A stretch of 64,000 bases of DNA. Source: Volvariella volvacea V23 (taxonomy: Eukaryota > Basidiomycota > Agaricomycetes > Agaricales > Pluteaceae). How positions within the stretch are numbered: position 1 is the first letter of the stretch; each line of letters opens with the position of its first letter. Of this stretch, positions 9,492 through 23,628 are shown piece after piece. The translations under genes were made by a program, and so were the position numbers. Below the pieces are notes generated by a model. The model worked only from the letters and a program-made list of their open reading frames with translations, was not told where the DNA came from and searched no databases. The DNA is taken from the NCBI GenBank assembly GCA_000349905.1, contig KB722775.1, positions 1 through 64,000 on the forward strand. The letters are read 5' to 3'.

Positions 9492-12400
9492 ATGTCCTAT
9501 CCAAGCCCCGATAGACAGACCGGCAGTCGTTCTGGTTCCCATTCCCAGCCGGTCGCGCGTCACAGTACCACCGTTATACCAGACTATAGTCCAGAAAGCT
9601 CCAGCGCACCTCCTGGCTATGTTCACATCCAGCAATCTCGCGGTCAGCCACCAAGAGTTCCCACCGACCCAGCCAAGGCCCCAATGAGTGCCTTGACCAA
9701 CCGCGTCACTGCTCCAGCTGCGCTCTTCCAGCCGTTTTCAGTTGATCTCCAACAAATACAATCTTCCTCCCGCGCCTCTCCTCTGGCAGGCGCTCCAGCC
9801 GTTTCTGGGCAGGTGCGTCTGATCCGTTTCGGTGTTTTCCTCCGTGTGGCTGACGATTTGATAAAGCCACGGACCCAGAGTCTGCCAGCCTTTGCACCAG
9901 GACAGAGTATCCCACCTGAAGGAATGCAGCAGACGCGTCACGTAGAGCAACAGCTACCATCTTCAATATCTCGTCATCCCCCTGGTCCTCTGCCTGCGCG
10001 CCATGAAGCCGTCCAACATTATCATCAACCTCCTTCGTATGCGCCCACCCAAGCTCCAAGACCACCACATCCCATTACCCAAGCACACCAACCTGCTGCC
10101 CATGCCGTAGGCCAACAGCCGCCCGTACGTCACTTAACGTCAGCCCCTGTTTGTGAAGCGATATCCGTACTCACGCCTAATCTACTTTCCCTGAACACCA
10201 TCCCGTAATGAATACAGGTCATTGTAAACGCATCGAGTCACCACTTGTACGCAACACCCAAGACAGCGACCTCTACACCCCCACTAGCGTCACCCTCCCA
10301 CCACACAAGCCGGGTCCTCTCACCCCACGACCACCACCGTCCAGAGGCCCACAACCACCACTCGCACCCATATCACCCCCAATCCCGTTCGCAGCCCTAT
10401 GCACACCCACCAGCGCACCCACCATACGCCCACACCGCGCCACAGCACCCGCCTAGAAGCCATCTCTCCCCCGAGCAGCCTTTCTCTTCCGTCCCTCTGC
10501 CCACAAATGGGCATGCCCTGCCTCCCGGTCCGGCCCCACAACCCTCGGTACCGCAGTCCCATCGTGGGTCGATTGAGACTTTGCACAGCCTGCCTCCCTC
10601 GTCGTCGGGCACTTCCAGGGCGCAGTCGTATCCTCCCCCTCCCTCAGCGCACCCCATAGCCCCTCAGACGCAGAGCCAGCCTCAGCTGGCGCCTGCGACA
10701 ATGCAGCGCGATGCACAACCCCATGCGCAGCCCCGGCCCTCGGGTCGGCCCCATACCCCGGCCCCAGCCCAGGAGCAGAGCCAGAGCCAGACCGCTATGG
10801 TTGCGCCCGACAGCTCCCCGCGCTCGCTGCACGGCCCTCCCCCTCCAGCTGCCTTCCCGAGCACACCCTACCCCAAGGGCCAGCCCCCGCCAGTCGGTCG
10901 TCAGCTTTGCCGCGCTGGCGCTCACGCCCGTGCAGAGCATGTACGAGCAGGCGTGGTCCATGACGGTGGGCAACGTGCAGCAGGAGATGCACCGCATGCA
11001 CCACGGGTTCACCGTGCTGGTCGATACGGAGCGGGCGAGGCATGAGAGGACGTTTGCGAAGCTGCAGGAGGAGACGAGGAGGCGGGAGAGGTGCGAGGCG
11101 GAGCTGGGGGCGGTGAGGAGGGAGAATGGGGAGCTGAGGAGGGAGGTGGAGCGGTTGAGGGCGGAGGAGGGGGAGAGGGAGAGGGAGAGGGAGAGGAAGC
11201 GGCCGAGGCTGGTGGGCTCTGATGAGGGTGAGAGTGAGAATGATAAGGGGAGAGTGAGGGACGGGTGGAGGGGGGCTGATGGTGTAGAGATGAGGGAGGA
11301 AGATAGGACCAGACACTGGGAGCTCAAGGTGGCGGAGATGTCGAGGGAGCTGGAGGAGCAGACGTCGATGCGGTTGTCGACGGAGAAGAAGCTGACCGAG
11401 GCGATGGGCAAGCTGAAAGCGGTGAGTTTGGTTGATGGCCCATTTCGTTTCGTTTCGTTCCATTCAGTGTGGTGTGGCGGCGAATTGGCATCGTCTGCTA
11501 GACGTGATGTTTCTTTGTTCGCTTCACGCCATCACGGTCTCTTTCTGGTTCTATTCCTCTTCTAGTTATCGTCTTCCTAATCTCTCGTCGCTTTCTATTC
11601 CTCTCGGCTATATACAGATCACGGACTCTGTTCTCTCACCGCTCGGCGTACACCACCCCATCGAGCTCCCCACATTCGGCGCTCGAGCTGAAGGTTCAAC
11701 AATAGCATCATCAACTGTCCATAACCTCCTCCGTGCAGCCGATGTGAAGTATCCGATCTCTCCTCCGGCCCATGCAAGGCCGAGCTTTGCGACTAGTCTC
11801 ACTGCATCACCCAGTCCCATTTCGGAGACGATTAGTATTAAGGTTGAGGATAGAGGACTGGAGGGTGCTTCCGGCGACGCGATGGTTGTGGATTCTACGA
11901 CCCGACATGGTTCCCAAGTCATCCATGGACGAGTCGAAGAGGCACGACAGGCTTCTGGAAGAAGTCTGGCAGAGCCGGCTACTAGCTATCATGTTCATCG
12001 AAGCCCGCCCGAACGAGGTTTTCCACCCCATAGCCTTGATCAGACTCTGCACCACCATCACCAGCACCAGCCTCGTGTCCACGCTCCTCCTACACGTAAT
12101 GATCACCAAGTGCCACTCACGCCTCCGTCTCCGTTGACTACAAGGTCACACCCTCACCCGGCTTCCATGCCTATTAGTTTGGGTCAGCAGACCGGCCAGC
12201 CCCAATCTCAATCGCAAGCTCAATCTCGGATGAGCATGGAGGCCGCTCGAATACGAGAACGAGAACGAGAGGGCCTCGTGGCTGGTGCTTATGCTAGTGC
12301 TAATGCTAACCTTAATGCCAATCAGTCGCCGAAACCGAAGGGAGCGAGTGTGCCGGTATCAGCACCATCTTCTTCAGTGGTGGCCGTTGGTGACCGGGAG

Positions 12401-15280
12401 GAGAGAGGTTCCACGGGCCGGTTGGCGTCGTCGGCGACGAAGCCTGGTGCTACCGTCCTGAACTGGCCACCACCGATGATAATCGACAGCAACGGCACGA
12501 CGCGGTCGATTCTCAATATGAATGCGCCCAATGAAGCAGAAGCCCAAGGACCATTGTCCTTGTCTGCTACTACAAATGGAGCGATCCCTGCTAGCGCGTT
12601 ATCAAAGTCGACGGCTGACCATCCTCGATCGTCCGCGGTGTTGGCTTCAGCTGGGGCTATTCAGTTCCAGAAAGTCCCACCCTCATCTCAAGGACTAGTA
12701 CCACCTATTCAGGGTCAGGCTAATACTCGGACGCAATCGCAATCGCAGTCAGCTGCCCAATCACGTACGCAGACACCGGTTCAGGCTCATCTACAAGCTC
12801 AAACGCAGCAGCAGCCGTTATTGACATTGTCATCTATGAAAGCTCCAGATCAGCCTCATACCTGGGAACAAGGCCCACAGCAGCACCACCCAACTACAGC
12901 ACCACGCACGCAACACGTGAACTCCCCCTCGCCCGTTCCGCGTGTAAATGCTACCAATGGTGCTGCTGCAAATGTACCTTCTTCGTCCTTGCCATCAAAT
13001 ACACCTGCGCCTGCAACTTCATCTTCATCTGCGTCTGTACCGAAGAACTCGTCATCCTCGCCTGTTCCCAGACACGCTGCGTCAGCATCAGCATCAGGCT
13101 CGTCATCGCCTCTGAAGAAAGGGCTAGGATCGCTCCCAATATTAAATTCTTCCTCTTCTGCTCCTGCCACCGGCAATGCGGGTTGCACTGTGAACGCAAA
13201 CGCGAATCCAAATGCGATAAACGTGCGAAACACGAGGTCGCCTTCGACGAGTCCTCCTAACCCTGCCCAGGCTGCGAATCCTGGTAATGCTAGTGTTAAT
13301 GTTAGTGCTGCTGGGTCCCTGGCGAATCAGAATGGAAATGAAGGTGCTAATAGTGGCGATTCTCGCGCTGGAGCTGTCATCGCTACTACGACGGTGACGA
13401 CAAAGCAGGCTAGCCCCGAAATTTCCACCCGGCCGTCTAGTGTTCATGGAGGTGCAGGCGCAGGGTCAGGGTCATCTGCAGGCAATGGCTCTGGGACGAA
13501 TGTTCATGGTGGTGTTGGGGCGAGTGCTTCCCATTCAGCGGCAGCGAAGCAGGGACCCATCATTCCATCGCATACGCGCGACGCTGCGAGTTCTGGTGCA
13601 TCTCAGTTGAGTTCGGGCAGCTTGCCGAAGCCGGATTCAGCGTCGTCGAAATCTGCGCCCACAGTTGGAAGTGTCGTGCCGGCGAACCCGTCGTCCGAGT
13701 CGCCCGCGTCACCAAAGGCTGCTGCCAAGACAGTGTCCTCGTCGTCAGCTCCTGTTCCAAGTTCAGAGAAGGGTGGTGAGCGAATTAGTGTGGCGACCAA
13801 CACGTCTGCCAACAATAACTCCTCCAATCCTACAATTAAGCCTCCGCTACCTTCGCCGCCGTATTCAACTAGCTCCCTATCCGGTGACGCACCTAGAGGG
13901 GGCGCTCGTACTCCCACCCCCAACCAAAACCGCAACGACCGCCCCGTGTTGCATATCACGACCAACGGGAGTCCGTCGTCGACTCCAGCCAGCGCACCAG
14001 CCAATCCGCAGCCCCAAGCGCCACCGTCTACCCAGTCCTACTACCGACGCGATGCCCAGCCACCCACTGGACCCCGGGATAGGCGAGGTAGCCAACAGCC
14101 GCATCCCGGCTATCCACACGCCGCCGCCGCGTCGTCGCCCTACCCCGCTGCTTCGGCGTTGTATGGTAAACGGGTCGCGGAGAGTTTGCAGTCGTTGCAG
14201 TCGGTCGAGGGCCAGCAGCAGCATATGAATAAGTTTAGACTCGAGGAGGTTCCTCCGAATAGCGGTAAGTACATGCCTTTTGATAGCACAGGGTCAGCTT
14301 GGGTTTGTCTAAGTAGATGGTTTGACAGGTGCGAGGCCCAAGTCGCCTGATGGTGCAGGGAGGAAACGGAGTCGTGGAGAGTATGAGCAGCAGGATCGAG
14401 AGAGGGATGGTAAAGATGGGCAGGCTAGAGGTGGACGACCTACTCCACCCCCGAGGTCTAGTAGTGCAGCGAGCCAGGGGCCAAGTGGGCAGCAACAGCA
14501 ATCGTACTCCCAGAAACGCATGAAATCGGATTCGGCGCCCACCTCGAGTCCAAGTCTGGGACGAGAGCCGCACAAGCTGGGCTCAGATGGACCTGTGCGT
14601 GCGAGTAGTGTGGATTCTAATGGTCGTGGGAGGAAGGACGATGTTAGATATGATACTCATCCGAGGAGAAACGAGGCTTCGGGGCGAACGGCTCAAGCAT
14701 TAGAGGAAGGTGAAGTTCCTCCAGAGGATGGAAAGAAGAGTCAGTCTCAGCCAGAAGAAGGGGAGTTAAAGACTCCTACAAAGGAAGCGGTGCCCGATGC
14801 AAAGGGAAGTTCTAATAATGCAAACACCCAACCAGCGAGGAAGGTCCATGTGCCTTCCGCTCCTAGGGGCTTGTCCTCTAGTGGTCCGTTTTTCAGTTCG
14901 CGGCCAGGTCAACCAGCACCGCCCACGGCTCCCAAAAGCAAGATTGGTATCAATCATATGGATATTCTGTACGACACAAAAGGAGACAAAATGATTTGTC
15001 GGATGTGCTTGTAAGTTTCTCCTTTGTCCATTCTTCTGCGAATGCAAGTGGCCCTGATATTTGTTTAATTAGGCAATTCTCGAGTAGACCGCGAAACGGA
15101 AGTAAGACAGGGCCGGCGTCGTTTTCGATCAAAGCTACATGGCCTGAACTTATGGGACATTGTCAGAATGAACATCCAGACGCTTGGACGGCTCTCGAAA
15201 AGTTGAGCCCATCTCAAGTCGCAGAAATGCGCCAGCGAATAATGAGCGGCAGTATCCCGAGGTTCCCTACGTCAAAATAA
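9492..15280 (+). CDS. Very long low-complexity protein with C-terminal CRMC...H-x4-H finger
   Basis: Family not recognised. Proposed exons: 9492-9812, 9879-10124, 10218-11421, 11618-14264, 14329-15010 and 15073-15280, about 1770 residues. The first half is rich in Pro, Gln, His and Ser. A charged coiled coil follows (about 10930-11420, with ERTFAKLQEETRRRERCEAE), then more than 800 residues of Ser/Pro/Asn/Gln/Ala-rich sequence, basic RKRSRG, acidic EEGE patches, and at the end a C-x2-C-x29-H-x4-H motif (CRMC ... HCQNEH) split by a phase-2 intron just after the second Cys. The next gene ends the same way. The layout suggests a nuclear regulatory or scaffold protein. Near 10885-10905 the coding frame moves by one base with no GT-AG intron to explain it, and the 196-bp intron at 11422-11617 may hide a small exon. 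Confidence 0.75.
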
Positions 15281-16033
15281 GTGAAATATGTGTATAATCG
15301 ATTCTATGTTTTAGAGTTTCCATTTTGATGGTCAGTAGTATGCAGCAGTATGTTTTGTTCGTTCCTTGCTTGTTCCATGACATCGAATCCCGTTATAGCA
15401 TATCTTTCTATTCTTGTCCAAGTATTTAAGCGACTTGCTGTTTTTATGCTCATGATCTGTAGCGTTAGATTATGAATGCAATGTACAGTATCCCCGTACC
15501 ACCGACGCATTACGGCATTGACAGGGTGATCAGTGGATCATTGCGAGGACGAAACAAAAAGGCTATCTCCACTCTATTGTTCCTATCTAATCATTCCATA
15601 TTGATTCCTGACACTCCAATCCTGTTACCTTTTTGTTCTACGAGCGTTTGCTAACATTACGTTCCCCAAGCTCCTCTGGATGGCACTTCGGGCTGCTGTA
15701 AAGTGGAGGAAAATTGCCAAAACAGGCAATTTGGGTCAGTTGACGTGTAAATCACTTCGACAGCCATAACGTCAAGGGACTGGGTGAACTTGTGAAGGCC
15801 AATCGTGGAGGGGGATGGCCGAGGGAGCACTTTATTGTCTTTTTTGTTAGTGTCACCTGAGGTGGAGGACTTTCGTGGAGGGTACTAAAGCCCCATGAAA
15901 TCGCGCTGTTCATCCCAGTGTAGGCGTAGTTGCTCCCTCCCATCGCATCCCTTCCCCTCTCCATATTTCGGCTCGCCCCTCTCCCACTTGACGTCGCGTC
16001 AAGCGTTATCTTAGTACTTAATTTATTATTACG
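15281..16033. other. Intergenic between the two finger-protein paralogs
   Basis: This 750-bp stretch has no coding signal. It holds the 3' region of the first paralog and the promoter and leader of the second, which is pyrimidine-rich at 15925-15990. Confidence 0.5.
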
Positions 16034-17668
16034 ATGCGCATGGACCAGAGACCTGCCACTAATGTACCAGCTTTCAGACCTATTCTTCCTCGGGTGCGTA
16101 ATTCCTTCCAGATCGCAGGCTAGACCCGAAGTTGAATCGAATATTCTTGACTCTCCCTGTAGCCCTCACAAGTCAAGGAGCCAGCACCAGCACCAATGCT
16201 TCGCCCTGTACCAGCGGCGGGAGCAAACCCCGGCGCGCAGCAGCCCGCAATTCAGAAACCACCCACCTCACCTTCGAATCTGCAACCTCCTGCGAACTTG
16301 ATGGCGTATAATTCTTACCTCGCTGCACTCGGTCAAACTCCTGTCCCTCCTATGCTTCCCCAGAATGTTCAGCTGCCCACCACCTCTCCTGGCGTACCTA
16401 ACACCCAACCTTCGATGCCTCCATACACCGGTGGACCCCTAGCCAACCAATTTCGCAACGTCATCGACAACGCTGTCCGCGCTTCTGCGGAGCGAGTTAC
16501 GTCCGAGCTGATGTACTTCCGTTCCCTATGCCTGCGGATGATCATGAAGGAAACGCAAGAGAAGGAAAAATGGAAGGGCCATTGCGTCACCTTCAAGCAA
16601 GAGCGCGATGCGGCTCGTGAGAGGATTCGCCAGCTGATGGCAGAACGCGAGACGATTTGGCGACAACAGCACCCGCAACCGGAGGCTCCAGTCCCTCAAA
16701 TTGTGCAAGGAACGCCCGCTCAGCCGACTGGCTCTGCCAAGTCGACCAAGAAGGGCACTAAACGATCTAGGGAAGGTCAGGATGGAACCCAGGCGCCCTC
16801 TTCACCCTCCCCATCTCCGATATCCCCGCAGTTGAAATCGGTGTCGCCTTCGCCCTCGCCTTCTCCGATGGTTTCTCAACCAGCAGGCTCAGTCTTCAGT
16901 TTATCGCCGAGCCCGTCCCCGGAAATGGACAAGTTGGCGCAGAATCAGAACAACCTCCAGCCGCCTCCTGCTAAGGCGACCAAGCGCCCTCGTCGTAGCC
17001 GCGCACAGAAGGTTGAGAGTGCCAAGAGCGCCGAACCGAAGCAAGCCGAGGATCAGTTGATGAATTATGTCCAGGAAGCGCCTGCTCAGCCTCTTGAGAT
17101 GGCCCTCGACAAAATCGCTGAAGCGGAGGCACCCCGTCTTGTAATAGACACGCAGATCGAACCTCCGTTCAAACGTCATCGGCCATCCTGTTCAGATGCA
17201 TCATCTGAGACTGCAGTCGTATCGGCATTGGAATCGCCAAAGACGGTATATCAGGACAAGTTCGAGGGTCCTGAACTCGAAGAGGGAGAATTGCTGGAAG
17301 AGCTGGAAGAGGCACAAAAGAGGAAAGCAGAGGACATGGTTTGCGACTCGCAATCGATTCGAAGCACCCCTCCTCCTCAGGTGCCACCGAGTCCTTCGTC
17401 CGCCTCTTCCTCTATAGTCGCATATGATGACGAGTCCCCGCAAGCGCTATATATTCATATGGACAATCGACTACTATGTCGAATGTGCTGGTCACAGTCA
17501 GTATTTCAGTCATCTGCTTACCGTTCTTGCTTACGAACCACGGCTTTTAGGCAGCAGAAGGAGTCGGGTACAAATCCTTCTGGCCCCCCAGCTTCCTTCC
17601 CGATGAGTGTCTCATGGGAGACCCTCCGGGACCACTATACCAATGTACACCCACAACAGGCTTGTTAA
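16034..17668 (+). CDS. Finger protein, short paralog of the preceding gene
   Basis: Family not recognised; 503 residues from exons 16034-16093, 16163-17496 and 17551-17668. I chose ATG 16034 because exon 1 (MRMDQRPATNVPAF...) splices in frame to exon 2 through a 69-bp intron with good signals; 16040 and 16196 are later in-frame ATGs. Order: Pro-rich N-terminus, a charged helical stretch (about 16440-16670, with KEKWKGHCVTFKQERDAA), Ser/Pro repeats (SPSPSP), a basic RPRRSRAQK patch, acidic ELEEGELLEELEE, and a C-terminal C-x2-C-x30-H-x4-H finger (CRMC ... HYTNVH). The finger is interrupted by a phase-2 intron three residues after the second Cys. Architecture and intron phase match the upstream neighbour, so this looks like an old tandem duplication. 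The last intron, 54 bp, keeps the frame open if retained. Confidence 0.85.
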
Positions 17669-18065
17669 TTGTTGCATTATACCGTGTAAATACGCTCTCG
17701 AAATTGCGCAGGCGCGCCCTCCTTTTATTCTTGTTTTTTGTTTATCTTGTAGCCTCAGTTTCTTCTGCTCGCTATCTCGTCTGGTCTTGTTCTTGCATAG
17801 GTTTTGTATGTACCATTGTGATAGATATCTGTAGGGCATCCTTTGATAGGCAGTACTCACATGTATATGTACGAAACTATTATGTCGTACTTATGATAAT
17901 GAGAAATAATGATCTTGAGGATTCACTTGGAGTCGTCTACTCAAGTGGCGATCGCGATCACGACCGCGGCGACGCCCAACAGAGCGTGGGAGAGTTTACC
18001 AAACTGGTAATTCGAGGAAATATTCGAAATTAAAATATTAATCCCCCACCTGCCACACCTCGAAC
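17669..18065. other. Intergenic before RVB1
   Basis: This 397-bp stretch holds the 3' region of the finger gene and the promoter of RVB1. It is AT-rich near 17870-18050, and no other signal is clear. Confidence 0.5.
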
Positions 18066-19891
<1,826 letters not shown>

Positions 19892-20754
19892 ATATCTGTC
19901 TTGTTGCTCTTGATCCAGCTACGTTGTTTTGCAAAATAAATGTTTTCGTGGCTGTTCCCGCTGAAGCTTTGAGTACTTCGTGTGCAGCCCCCTAGCCTAT
20001 CGTGCAATAGTGACTCGCTAGTTGTCTACACTATTTTCCAGTCATAGGGTGTATTTTGTGGCAAGTGCCGGCTGTATAGAGGTGTTTGTACCATCTTGAA
20101 CAGCGCGTGGACAACCGGAACTCTCAAAGCCCCGGAATCCAGTGCACCCTCTAGGTAGTGGAGACGAAGCTTCGAGTCTCATTGGTCTGCTGGAAGGGAT
20201 GAATCTGTTAGTACGAAAGACTCAGCGTCATCAACCCATCGTCTGATCTCATAACGTATTTGCTACGAATACCCTGGAATTTTTCTGCTCCACTTTACGC
20301 CCTGCAAATCGTACAAGGGTCCTTCGATAATATCCAGTGATCAGTAGGGCATCGCAATGAACTGGTTCCTCAGCCTGCATGGTGGTCATCTCAGCCTTTC
20401 AAGTTCCTTCATGCCCAGAAACCATTACTTGAGAATCTAGCGTTGGTGATTGAGCGCTAATGCAACAGCCAGATACAGACTACCTCTGTATAGACAATCT
20501 AGATCTGATATCGGACCTTCGTGCATTTAAGCATATGACCAAGTGCTTGATCTGCTCGGTTCTCTCACCTCTAGACCCTAGATTCCTATTAACCCCAATG
20601 ACAAATGGAATGGAAACTTGGATCACTAGACCGTCTCTTCGGACAACCCCGGGACTTGGAAAGGCAGTCCGGCGCACATAAATATCTCTCCTTGAAAAGT
20701 ACTCTCAACTCGCTAACTCGCAGTTACCTCCGTACGTGGCACAGCTCTTGGGAC
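19892..20754. other. Intergenic between RVB1 and the 239-residue protein gene
   Basis: It begins with the RVB1 3' flank, including AATAAA at about 19935, a possible polyadenylation signal. The remainder shows no recognisable coding signal and should contain the promoter of the gene starting at 20755. Confidence 0.5.
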
Positions 20755-21707
20755 ATGTCCAATCCATTTCACTGGTCATTCGACCACATCGCCCCCGCAT
20801 CGGCGCTGTTCTTCAGAAATGGGCATCATAAAGCCCTCCGTGTTGAAGTCCCTACTATCGATTTAGAGTTTATCGACAATGTCAACCTTGGGAAAGGTAT
20901 GTACCCTATACAAGCATTTACAAACGACCCAACTATTCTTCTATCCCGCAGATCCTAGTGGCTTTCTCTACTACGACAGCTTGGATGACTTCAAGACGAC
21001 AACACACCATGTGCATGGCGTTGTACATCACTACAAGGTCTTGGAATCTGTCGTTGAGGGAAAAACTTATGCTATTATCGAGTTCCGCCGTGATCACGAT
21101 ACAGATGCCTATGCCAAGGTGAATGGCTCCTCTTATGTCCATATTGCCGCTAATGCCTTTACATTCCGTTAGTTCATAGCTGAGGATCCTGTACGTGATC
21201 CCTAAGTATCTGCTACTTAGAACCAATTTTGACGCGTGTGCAGACCAAGACTGTTTCGAGAGCAGGAATGAATCACTACACCCATACAGGCAGCTGGGTC
21301 AAACTCGTACTCGGTTCCAGCATGGCGACGGTCGAGAAGAGTAGCACAAACTCAAACGTAACCCTGTACGTTGACGCGATCAAAAAGAAGGCGACGTGGA
21401 GCGTCGGGTCTACTTTGTTCAATCCCAAGGGATTTAGTGCGTATTTCATATTTCCTGGCTTTTCAGCAGTGATTGGATGTAGGCTGCAGCTGTCGATGGA
21501 AACCTCTATTTCAAGGACGTCTCCAAACTTCAAGATGGTGTACATGCAAACTATAACAATGACCGCATCATTTTCTATGAAAATCACTACTCTGGGAAGG
21601 ATTTCACTGCTTATGTACGTCACCGCCAATCCCCCACATTCAAACCCCTGTGTTGATGTCGTGATAACTACTGTATTTTTATTTAGTTCATTCGTAAGTG
21701 CTTTTAG
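20755..21707 (+). CDS. Unrecognised 239-residue protein with two similar halves
   Basis: I do not recognise the family. Five exons join in frame with 53-72 bp introns: 20755-20896, 20952-21167, 21221-21436, 21490-21614 and 21687-21707, giving 239 residues ending YFIRKCF. There is no signal peptide, no long hydrophobic segment and few Cys. Two segments look alike: GFLYYDSLDDF...YAIIEFRRDHDTDAYA and GNLYFKDVSKL...IIFYENHYSGKDFTAY. The IIFYENHYSGKDF string is faintly like a beta-gamma-crystallin Greek-key motif (aromatic, E, then G), which would fit a small beta-sandwich protein, but that is only a guess. The gene sits between two diverged copies of the RVB1 3' end and upstream of an aegerolysin. 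Confidence 0.75.
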
Positions 21708-23096
21708 TCAAATTTGTCCTGAAGGTGCCTTGAAATACCCAATTGCAGCTTCTGAGAACTCGAACTCAACACTTGGCACGAAGGAACCGCATACCTTCAG
21801 TGGTGTTTCGTGGATTGATATGTAGCAGAGAGGTCAGAAATCTAGCAGGCAAACTTGGATCATCTGAATCGAATGCTATATATGATCTAGCTATCATTGC
21901 TTAATCCGTGCTGTCTGCAATAATTCGGCAAGTGGTACTTGAGGGTGGTGAAACTTTGTAGTAAATGACGATAACGAGTCTTATTCCGGCTATGTAGTTT
22001 TATTCACAATATAATAGGGTTTTTGGGCGCTCTTGCTGAGACTTTCCTAAGTGCCCCGCGTCAATTCACCCCGCGCAGTAGTGTGACAGTAGCTCGCTAG
22101 TTGTATGCACGATCACCAAGTAATTAGGTGCAATGAAAAGCAGCTGTTGGCGATGTAACACATCATCTGCATCATGTCGGTATTCGTGCTGCATAGTTGC
22201 AGCATGCTTGTGCATTACCATCACGTAAGGGCCGGCCCGGACCCATAATCTGTGGGATATCCGCAATGCATCTGGTATTTATCTGTTTCTTGCTCTGCAT
22301 TTTGTCCGCCTAGCCTCAGCAAGTCGTCTATGCATTATTTTTGTCTGCTTTCATCCGCTTATTCGCTGTCAATTTTTTTTTTTTTTGTCAATGTCTGCAT
22401 CTACCTGCATGCTATCTGTCGTTCTTTTTTTTTACTTGTGGATAAACCACTAAAAGCGTGCGCATAGATACATGAAGCTTTCAGAGCCTGAAATCAAGTC
22501 CTTGTTCCCGTTCCAGGTGCTAGAGATGAGCTAAAGGGTGTCCTATAAAATCAGCACAAGCGAGTGCGCTGGTTCGTACGGTGAATTTGGCATCTAATCT
22601 ACCTTCCGACCTTGTAGGAGCCCAATGGTGAAGTCTTCATTCTAATTCATGCCTGTTACATCCTGCAAGGATCTTTCGGCGGAGTCAGCTCTTTCTTATG
22701 CTGGGTGGTCTAATATTAACAACCCGCTGTACCCGGAAATTGATTCAAGAATAACAGATATTTTTAGCACAACTTCGTGTCTTTCGTCTCACCCCTAAAC
22801 CCCTCACCCAGCAGGCCCGGATTCGTGTGACATAGTCAACGTACCTTTTGATCTCAACGATCTAAACATCAGCTCTATTCTGTATCTATCGTGCCGTACG
22901 AGGAGCCATTCAAGTATGAAATTTTATCAACTCGACTTCCGACGAGTGCGGCGGCCCCATCAACTCTTCAGATTTTCCAAGTCTAGGTGGCTTACCTGGT
23001 GTAAGTGGCTGAATGGCCCGCCCGCCACATAGAACTTTCTGCCTAAATGGAACGGCCTTTGTGAGCAAAGTGAGCATACTTAGGGTGCTCCTCAGG
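21708..23096. other. Intergenic, contains the RVB1-tail relic
   Basis: No gene is seen. It contains the relic copy at 21915-22150 and T-rich tracts near 22370-22440 (one run of 14 T and one of 9 T). The right end is the aegerolysin promoter. Confidence 0.5.
21915..22150 (+). pseudogene. Relic of the RVB1 3' end
   Basis: GCAATAATTCGG...GGTGGTGAAACTTTGTAG aligns with the last codons and stop of RVB1 at about 75 percent by eye, followed by a matching 3' flank ending in CTCGCTAGTTGT. Only the tail of the gene is present, and it cannot be expressed as RVB1. It marks a duplication that spanned, or was later split by, the 239-residue protein gene. Confidence 0.65.
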
Positions 23097-23104
23097 TATA
23101 TAAG
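23097..23104 (+). promoter_or_regulatory. TATA box of the aegerolysin gene
   Basis: TATATAAG lies 40 bp before the ATG at 23144. That implies a very short leader, typical of strongly expressed fungal secretory or fruiting genes. No other element is clear. Confidence 0.6.
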
Positions 23105-23143
23105 TCCCCTCAAGGCAGAGGACAATCACCATTGCCTGCAAAC

Positions 23144-23628
23144 ATGGGATACGACCAGTGGGTTACTTTCAGGATTGTCAACAAAGGACGCAACGCCGTC
23201 AAAGTTGCGAATGTCAAGCTGTCCTGGGGCAAGTTTTATGCCAATGGTAAGTCTCCATCACCCTTGGACCCATTTTATACGTTGGCTAAAGGACGTTGTT
23301 CTCTCATCGCCGGTGTTGGCGCAATGCAGAGGACAAGAGCCAGGAGGTGGCAAGCCCAGCGGGGGACATCATCCAAAGCGGAGCTGAGCTCAAGATCAGT
23401 TCCTGCGGGCGGTCAGACTCCGCGTCCGGCACCGAGGGACGCTTCCAGCTTGTCGATTTTGCGAGCGGCAGGGTTGTCACCACCATCAACTGGGATTGCC
23501 CGTACATCGGGCGCAACAAGCTGTCGGTCACGACCGATAATCGCGAGTGGCTCGTGGTGAAGGATAGAGATGCGAAGAAGTCAGGACCTTTAGGAAATTT
23601 TGTTATCACGCTGTCGGTGAGTGTGTAG
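23144..23628 (+). CDS. Aegerolysin family protein
   Basis: Small beta-sandwich lipid-binding protein of the aegerolysin family (ostreolysin, pleurotolysin A, Asp-haemolysin relatives). Known members bind sphingomyelin/cholesterol or ceramide phosphoethanolamine membranes and make pores only together with a MACPF partner. Exons 23144-23246 and 23330-23628 give 133 residues, the usual family length. Hallmarks: an N-terminal NKG...VKVANVKLSWGKFY segment, the family signature SSCGRSDSASGTEG, and a WDCPY segment near the C-terminus. No signal peptide is seen, as is normal for the family. The 83-bp intron falls between the two halves. No MACPF gene is found in the window, so lytic activity cannot be assumed. 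In the family expression is often tied to fruiting. Confidence 0.95.

Noticed and set aside
10644..11463. Long open frames on the minus strand opposite the Pro-rich and coiled-coil exon
   Set aside because: They are shadows of strongly biased sense codons (Arg/Glu-rich sense gives Leu/Pro/Ser antisense) and have no supporting splice or domain evidence.
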